DNA of 64,000 nucleotides from Mytilisepta virgata. Lineage: Eukaryota; Mollusca; Bivalvia; Mytilida; Mytilidae. The DNA is taken from the NCBI GenBank assembly GCA_028015205.1, contig CM051518.1:31958001-32022000 (forward strand), read 5' to 3'. The notes beneath the pieces were generated by a model. The model was not told the origin of the DNA. It did no database searches and was given only the letters and a program-made list of their open reading frames with translations. Below, piece by piece: positions 58,901 to 64,000 of this stretch. Position numbers and translations under genes: made by a program. Each line of letters starts with the position of its first letter. Within the stretch, counting starts at the first letter, position 1.

Positions 58901-60115
58901 ATACCATTTTAAGGTATATATGATTGAATTATAAAAGAAAAAGTGGGGGTTTTTGGGCAAAAAAATAATGTTTAAGAAATGGATAAAACCCGAGGATTCC
59001 GAAAATCTGACAAAAGACCAAAACATGACCAGCGAGCATCCTTAACCATCACCCAATCAGCCGCTGTAAATGGTCAGTTTGGCTAATATTATGACTATCG
59101 GGGCTTTTAAAAGAACACGAAAGCAAACAAATATACATAATTATAAATGGTTTGGGAGGTAATTTATTTTACATTATATCTACCTCTGACATCATAAAAT
59201 ATCGTTTGGTTGCTAGCCTTCACACCGGGGTACATCATAAATGTAACGTTCTCTTCACCATCAAAGCTGTTTAGATACTTATTTCTATTACTCTACTCTT
59301 TATAAAGGCGATAATAATTCATAAAGTATCACGGAACTACCACATGTATATAATGGTTAATTACGTTAATTCTCTCCATTTTACGCCCCCTAGAGTTGCC
59401 ATCTGAAATTATCAATTAAGAATTTTTTCAAGGAGTATTTCGGTAAAATGTTTGCCCACCCCCTACATTGTCGAAACAGAAAGAAATATTAAGAAGAAAA
59501 GCCGACATATTTCGATAGTAATGCACTGACACCTTTTGACCAACACAAAGATTTTCCATTCTTAATATCTGTCATAATTTTTATAACGTCTATTCATAAA
59601 ATGATTGTATGTGTCAAGGTCTGAAACGTATCCATTTGCATTGGTAGTACTAACATGGGATTTCTACTCACCTGACAGTGACACCTGTATGTTTTTGTTT
59701 TAATCTTCTGGTAATATGAGAGATGAGATACAAAAGGGTCAGTGCACGTTGAGGTATAAAATATCTGTCAGTCACGATAGTTTTCCTAACCAGTTTATTA
59801 CATATAATTAGCTTTATATTGGTTGTATATCACGTATTCCCAAATTTTGAAAATTAATATTTTACAAAAGTGTTCGAAAAACATATATATTAAAACTTTC
59901 AGTTTATTTTCATGTATTTATTTATTCGTTTTTTCTTTCTTTTTTAAATTTTCAGATTTTTGGTCAGATGTTTTAATCTTGTTTAAAGCAAAGGGTTTGG
60001 ACCTTTTTCATAGACTATTCTAAAGATACGCTTACACTTTTGTCTTTACGCTCATGTGTTGGTTGTAAACCTTTTTCTTCTGATTTTTATGAATGATTGT
60101 TTTTTCAATATAGAA
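52953..60115. other. Gene-poor AT-rich stretch
   Basis: Seven kb without a supported gene. Open stretches are short (maximum about 100 codons) and lack domain patterns. Notable are a purine-rich run at 53433-53463 and a 54090-54490 segment that reads like the tail of an old retroelement (cagcactgttgacgaggaga), from memory only. Long introns of an unseen gene cannot be excluded. Confidence 0.4.
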
Positions 60116-60700
60116 ATATTGTGAGCTGCTGCCAGCATTGGCGTCCGTGGTACGTCAGTAAACTTTTCGCAATTTGATCTTTTTCTTGAGAACCGCTAAA
60201 CAGAAGTTTACCAAACCTGGCATAGATGTTCCTATAATGTCCTTCCCAAGTGAACCTCCTCGGTAGTCTCGTGGTAGCTTGATCGCCTCGAGTGCGGAAG
60301 GCATCTAGGAGTAAGAGCAAGGGACTTTTCAGCTCGGAGTCAGTATAATGTGTCAGTGGAGTGATATCAAGAAATGTGGCCTATTTTAACGTCTTCCCAA
60401 GAATGACTTAACTGATTGAACCCAAACTTTAGAAATATGTTTCTATAGAGATTTTTAACAAGTGTTGTTACTTTTTGTTTCAAACGGAAATCTAAGATGA
60501 CCGCCAATATAGGACTTAGTTAACATAGGACTATTTGGGACATATATTATAATTTTTTTGAGTGATGATTGCGAGGTGGTACCCAAGGGTTGTTACTTTA
60601 GTGCCGATCGAAAATCAAGATTGGCGCCAGCATCAAACTTTGTTAACATCGAGCCTTATGGGAATTGATTTAAAAATCCTTTTTCTGGAGAGCAATTTAA
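60116..60700 (+). mobile_element. F1-family fragment, copy F, with SINE insertion
   Basis: Begins within the 5' hairpin partner (tgtgagctgctgccagcatt) and shows ggcgtccgtggtacgtc, then diverged F1 units (aagatgaccgcc, aagattggcgcc). The 3' end is not visible. A SINE-like piece interrupts it at 60251. Confidence 0.65.
60251..60392 (+). mobile_element. SINE-like insertion in F1 copy F
   Basis: The head cctcggtagtctcgtggtag resembles a tRNA A box region. It is followed by cttgatcgcctcgagtgcgg and a body with cagctcggagtcagtataat. The exact 9 bp repeat cttcccaag flanks it (60242-60250 and 60393-60401). The B box is worn. It is a different family from the SINEs at 17906, 24403 and 44342. Confidence 0.65.
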
Positions 60701-61479
60701 TACATAATACCAGTCTTGATGGTAGTGATTCTTATAAGCACCTGAATATTTTTTTTTAATTTTGCACTGTTCTAACAAATCTTTTGTTCTGGTCTTTTTC
60801 AGACAAAGTTGATGAATCTCTCCTTTTTGTAATCTACAGTTTTGTTTGATTTCAAATTTTGCATTTTCAATGAAAAGTTTTGGACCTTTCACCATAGACT
60901 TGCCTTAACCAAACAAAAAAGTTTCGGACCTTTCATCTTAAAAGATTTTTTATGCCTTTTGTAATAGTCATTCTAAAGGTTTCGGACATTCCCCCTTGAA
61001 TTTATTATGGCAAAAGATGTAACTTTTGTCTCAGTTAAAATGCAAATACTAGTATCGACGAAGGAATATCGTAGCAATTTGTTTAAGAGGAAAAACTGGG
61101 ATTATTTATAAGAGTTCAACCTTTATCAAGGGGATACACTAGATATGCATAGCAGTGTTCAGAATATAGATTATTGGATATCCTATTAGAATAATTAGTG
61201 TGTCCCGTTTTGTAGACCTGTTCTTATTTTCATATGAAGTTAAATTGTTTGAAGTTCTACTACAGACGAAAGAGAAAAAAAAAACAGCAAAGTCATTTGA
61301 TCAAGTTTAGTTTTCACCATATAGACGACGAATTATCTCTTATATATATAATTCTAACTTTGTGGATTACTTGTATCAGATCTACCCCAGAAAAATCTTC
61401 TGCTTCAGACCTAGACTTATACATAGACAAGGACGATATAGGCAAACAATATAGTTCTGAACGTTCCTTTTTCATTACC

Positions 61480-62697
61480 ATCATCTGTCGTGCGGTGTAA
61501 ACTTTCCTTTAAATATCTCCTCTGAAACCACTGGGCTAGTTGAGACCAAACTTTGGTGGAATGGTCCTTGGATGCCCCTCCCGAATTGTGTCCGGCATCC
61601 CCAACTTCCAACCGACATGGCAGCTGTTACTAAAAATAGAAAAAAGAGGGAATGAATTTCAATCATCTTCTATGAAACTACATGGCCAATTTGAATAAGA
61701 CTTGGGGAGGCTTAGTTTAACATTAAACACAATTGAAAATGCATTTAAAAAAATCTTCTTGTCTGAAACCTCTTTGGCACTTGGCACAAGACTTGGGGAC
61801 GTTTGGGTGCCCATAAAACAGATTTCACCCCATCACTGTTCAGTGTCTGTACCAATTCGGACAAACCTGACTCTCTGTTGTCTTTATGTTTGTGTTTTGT
61901 GCTCTGTTATATTTTGTCCGGAGTTCTGTCAAATGGGTTGCTTTGATTGATTTGTATCTCATTGTTGACCTTTCCTGTTACTAGTATCCATTTTGTTGTT
62001 GCCATATGCCATTCTCTTCGTTAAGAGTTGTTATGTCATTCTCTTCTTTAATGGTTGTTATGTCATTCTCTGCGTTCTTGTGGGGTCCTCTTTGAGAATT
62101 CTATCAGAAGAGACCGGTACTATCAACCAAGATGGCCACCACAACCACAGTTTAAGGTTGGACACTATGAGAAAATTTATTTAAAAATCTTGCCTGAAAC
62201 CACTTAGCCAATTGGAACCAAAGTTGGCAGCAATGGTCCTTAGAGTTAGATGGTCCCCTTTCAGAAATATGTCCGATAACCCAGACTGTCAACCAATGTG
62301 ACCGCCACAGCTGAACTCCTATGGGAAAATGCATTTAAAAATCTTGTCTTAAACCAATTTGGCAATTTGAACAAGACTTTGCAGCAGTAACTCTTAGATG
62401 GTCCTTTTTCAGAAAATGTGATGACCCAGATTTTGTACCAAGATGGTCGCCACAGCCGAAATTAGTTTAACATAGGACACTATTGGAAAATTCATTTAAA
62501 TATCTTTTCGTCTGAAACCACTTGGCCAATGGGAACAAGACTTGGTAGCAATGATCGTTGGATGGTGCTCTTTCAGAATTATGTTCAATGTCCATTTATC
62601 CCAATCACCACCCAAAAACCCTTACATTTACAATTTTTATGGCTGTTGATTGGCAAATTAAATCCATGTGAGTGATACAGGGACCTGGGAGCCTCTT
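61480..62697 (+). mobile_element. F1-family repeat, copy G, interrupted
   Basis: It lacks the 5' hairpin, starting at about the catcatctgtcgtgcggtgt part. Internal units include aagatggccaccacaacc and gaccgccacagctgaac. It ends in a variant 3' hairpin (acagggacctgggagcctct) at about 62697. Sequence at about 61806-62080 is foreign to F1 and resembles a retroelement tail (tctttatgtttgtgttttgt). Confidence 0.7.
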
Positions 62698-62864
62698 TGT
62701 TTAGAATTTGGTGGGACTGTAGGACGTCAGAGGGCGCTTTGCATATAAAACTGGGAAATTTGACAATTTTGTCCAGAATCGGCACTTGTCACTGGTTTAC
62801 GACTAATACCTTTATTTTATACCAGGAAAACTTATATGCCGCCGTTTTTTTTTTCTACTTTTAT

Positions 62865-63430
62865 TAGCTCACCTTACCTAAAAGGAAATGTGAGCTTTTG
62901 CCATCACTTGGCGTCCGTCGTCGTCGTCGTTAACAATTTTTCAAACATCGTCTCCTCTGAAACTACTGAATGGATTTGGATAAAACTTAGCATGATTGTT
63001 CCTTAGGGTATCCTGCACAAAGTTTGTGCTTCGATTTTTGATCCGTCGAAAAACATGGCCACTGTTACTAAAAATAGAACATAAGGGTCAAACAACAGTT
63101 TTTCGCAAACATCTCAAAAATCATTAGGTTACGCCAAATTCTGGCAGGTTGAAAGTGTTCAGCATGATGAGAGCTACTTGTGTGCTGATTTTCGTGAAAA
63201 TCTGTCAACTGATGTTAGAGTTATTGCCCTTTTTTGACATTTTTGGCTTTTTTATGTTATTATTTCAAAAATCTTCTTCTCTGAAACTACTATTCAAAAT
63301 CAAATGAAACTTGGTACGATTGTTCCTCGGTATCGTGCAAAAAGTTAATGCTTGGATTTTTGATTGGTCGAAAAACATGTCCGCCCTTACTAAAAATAGA
63401 ACATAGGGGTCAAAATGCTGTTTTTTGCTA
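62865..63430 (+). mobile_element. F1-family repeat, copy H
   Basis: 5' hairpin agctcaccttacctaaaagg and aaatgtgagct, then ttgccatcacttggcgtccg and a tcgtcgtcgtcgtt run. The internal text (gaaaaacatggccactgtta, ctaaaaatagaacataaggg) belongs to another F1 subfamily. Two units of about 310 bp can be seen. The 3' end is absent or very worn. Confidence 0.75.
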
Positions 63431-63656
63431 TTTTTTCCTGATTTATAGAAAGAAAATGAAGATGAAAGCTACTTTCAAGGTAAACATGGTATCCCGAGTT
63501 GAATGGTGATGATGAAAGTTTGTTTTGGGCGGCCATTTTCCCGCCATTTTTTACACTTGCTCGGATTTCAACAATATTTGGTTTTTATAGTAAACATGGT
63601 ATCTTTAGTGAATGGTGATGATGAAAATGTTGTATAACAATGATTAAACTTCATAA

Positions 63657-63775
63657 TATGTGAGCTTTTAATTGCCATCACTTGGTGTCCATCATCATCG
63701 TTGTTAACAAATTTTCAAACGTCTTCTCCTCTGAAACAACTATGAAAATTTGAATGAAACTCTACAAAATGACAG
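63657..63775 (+). mobile_element. F1-family fragment, copy I
   Basis: A 5' part only: tatgtgagcttttaattgcc, atcacttggtgtccatcatc, then acgtcttctcctctgaaaca. It stops after about 120 bp, and unrelated sequence follows to the end of the window. Confidence 0.7.
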
Positions 63776-64000
63776 ATGAGTTAACCATGGTTTATTGGAT
63801 AAAAACCAACAGCTTAGTCAATATGATCAAAGATCAAGCATAATAGAAAATAAAAAGCCTTAACCCACAATTTTTACATAACTTCTTTCAAACATTTTAA
63901 AAACGAAGACAACATATAGACCAAAAGATTTATACTTGTATTTGAAGATGAATTAAAGCTTGTATTTTGTATTGTGAATCATCAAATTGACCATGACTGT

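Overview
The window looks like AT-rich, intron-rich animal nuclear DNA, most likely from a bivalve mollusc and plausibly a mussel. Three things point that way: GT-AG exons separated by kilobase introns, the interspersed repeat starting AGCTCACCTGGCC and ending in GAGCCTCTAG that I recall from bivalve genomes, and tRNA-derived SINEs of mollusc type. I could not search a database, so the species is inferred. There is no bacterial-style gene organisation, no rRNA, no intact tRNA and no CRISPR array.

One gene is well supported. It lies on the + strand from before base 1 to about base 44169 and encodes an F-box/WD-repeat protein, a type that normally serves as a substrate receptor of SCF ubiquitin ligases. 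I traced 18 exons by hand. Their phases all agree, and together they give 2448 nt (815 codons plus a stop). In order they encode the C-terminal half of an F-box (245-311), a long charged linker rich in predicted coiled coil (815-31323, about 518 residues), and a WD40 propeller (31803-44169). The front of the F-box and the start codon are upstream of the window. Six WD repeats are complete; the seventh is broken off in the last exon, so the gene may continue past the apparent stop. The first seven introns are all phase 1, which makes five consecutive linker exons symmetric and skippable.

The introns and the roughly 20 kb after the gene are mostly mobile-element debris. Three short-repeat families (called F1, F2 and F3 here) share one design: a 5' hairpin, a GC-rich triplet stretch, an internal tandem array of about 75-170 bp units, a 3' copy of the 5' end in inverse orientation, and (F1 and F3) a 3' hairpin followed by CTAG or CTAA. 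This design resembles non-autonomous Helentron-type (HINE/DINE/pearl) elements. One F2 copy sits inside an F1 copy at a TT site with no target duplication, and another locus joins an F2 head to an F1 tail.

Other elements are three tRNA-derived SINEs with 11-13 bp target duplications, a fourth SINE-like insertion, a 3.2 kb hAT-like element with inverted ends that hosts an F2 copy, several small inverted-repeat elements with TA ends, two palindromic foldbacks, and two 5'-truncated copies of one reverse-transcriptase element in opposite orientation.

Layout: 1-9228, F-box exons and a repeat-filled intron; 9229-22895, linker exons; 22896-30578, a large intron with F1, SINE and the hAT-like element; 30579-33241, late linker and first WD exons; 33242-40551, a 7.3 kb intron; 40552-44169, last WD exons; 44170-64000, intergenic or later-intron DNA with SINE, RT fragments and many F1 copies and no supported gene.
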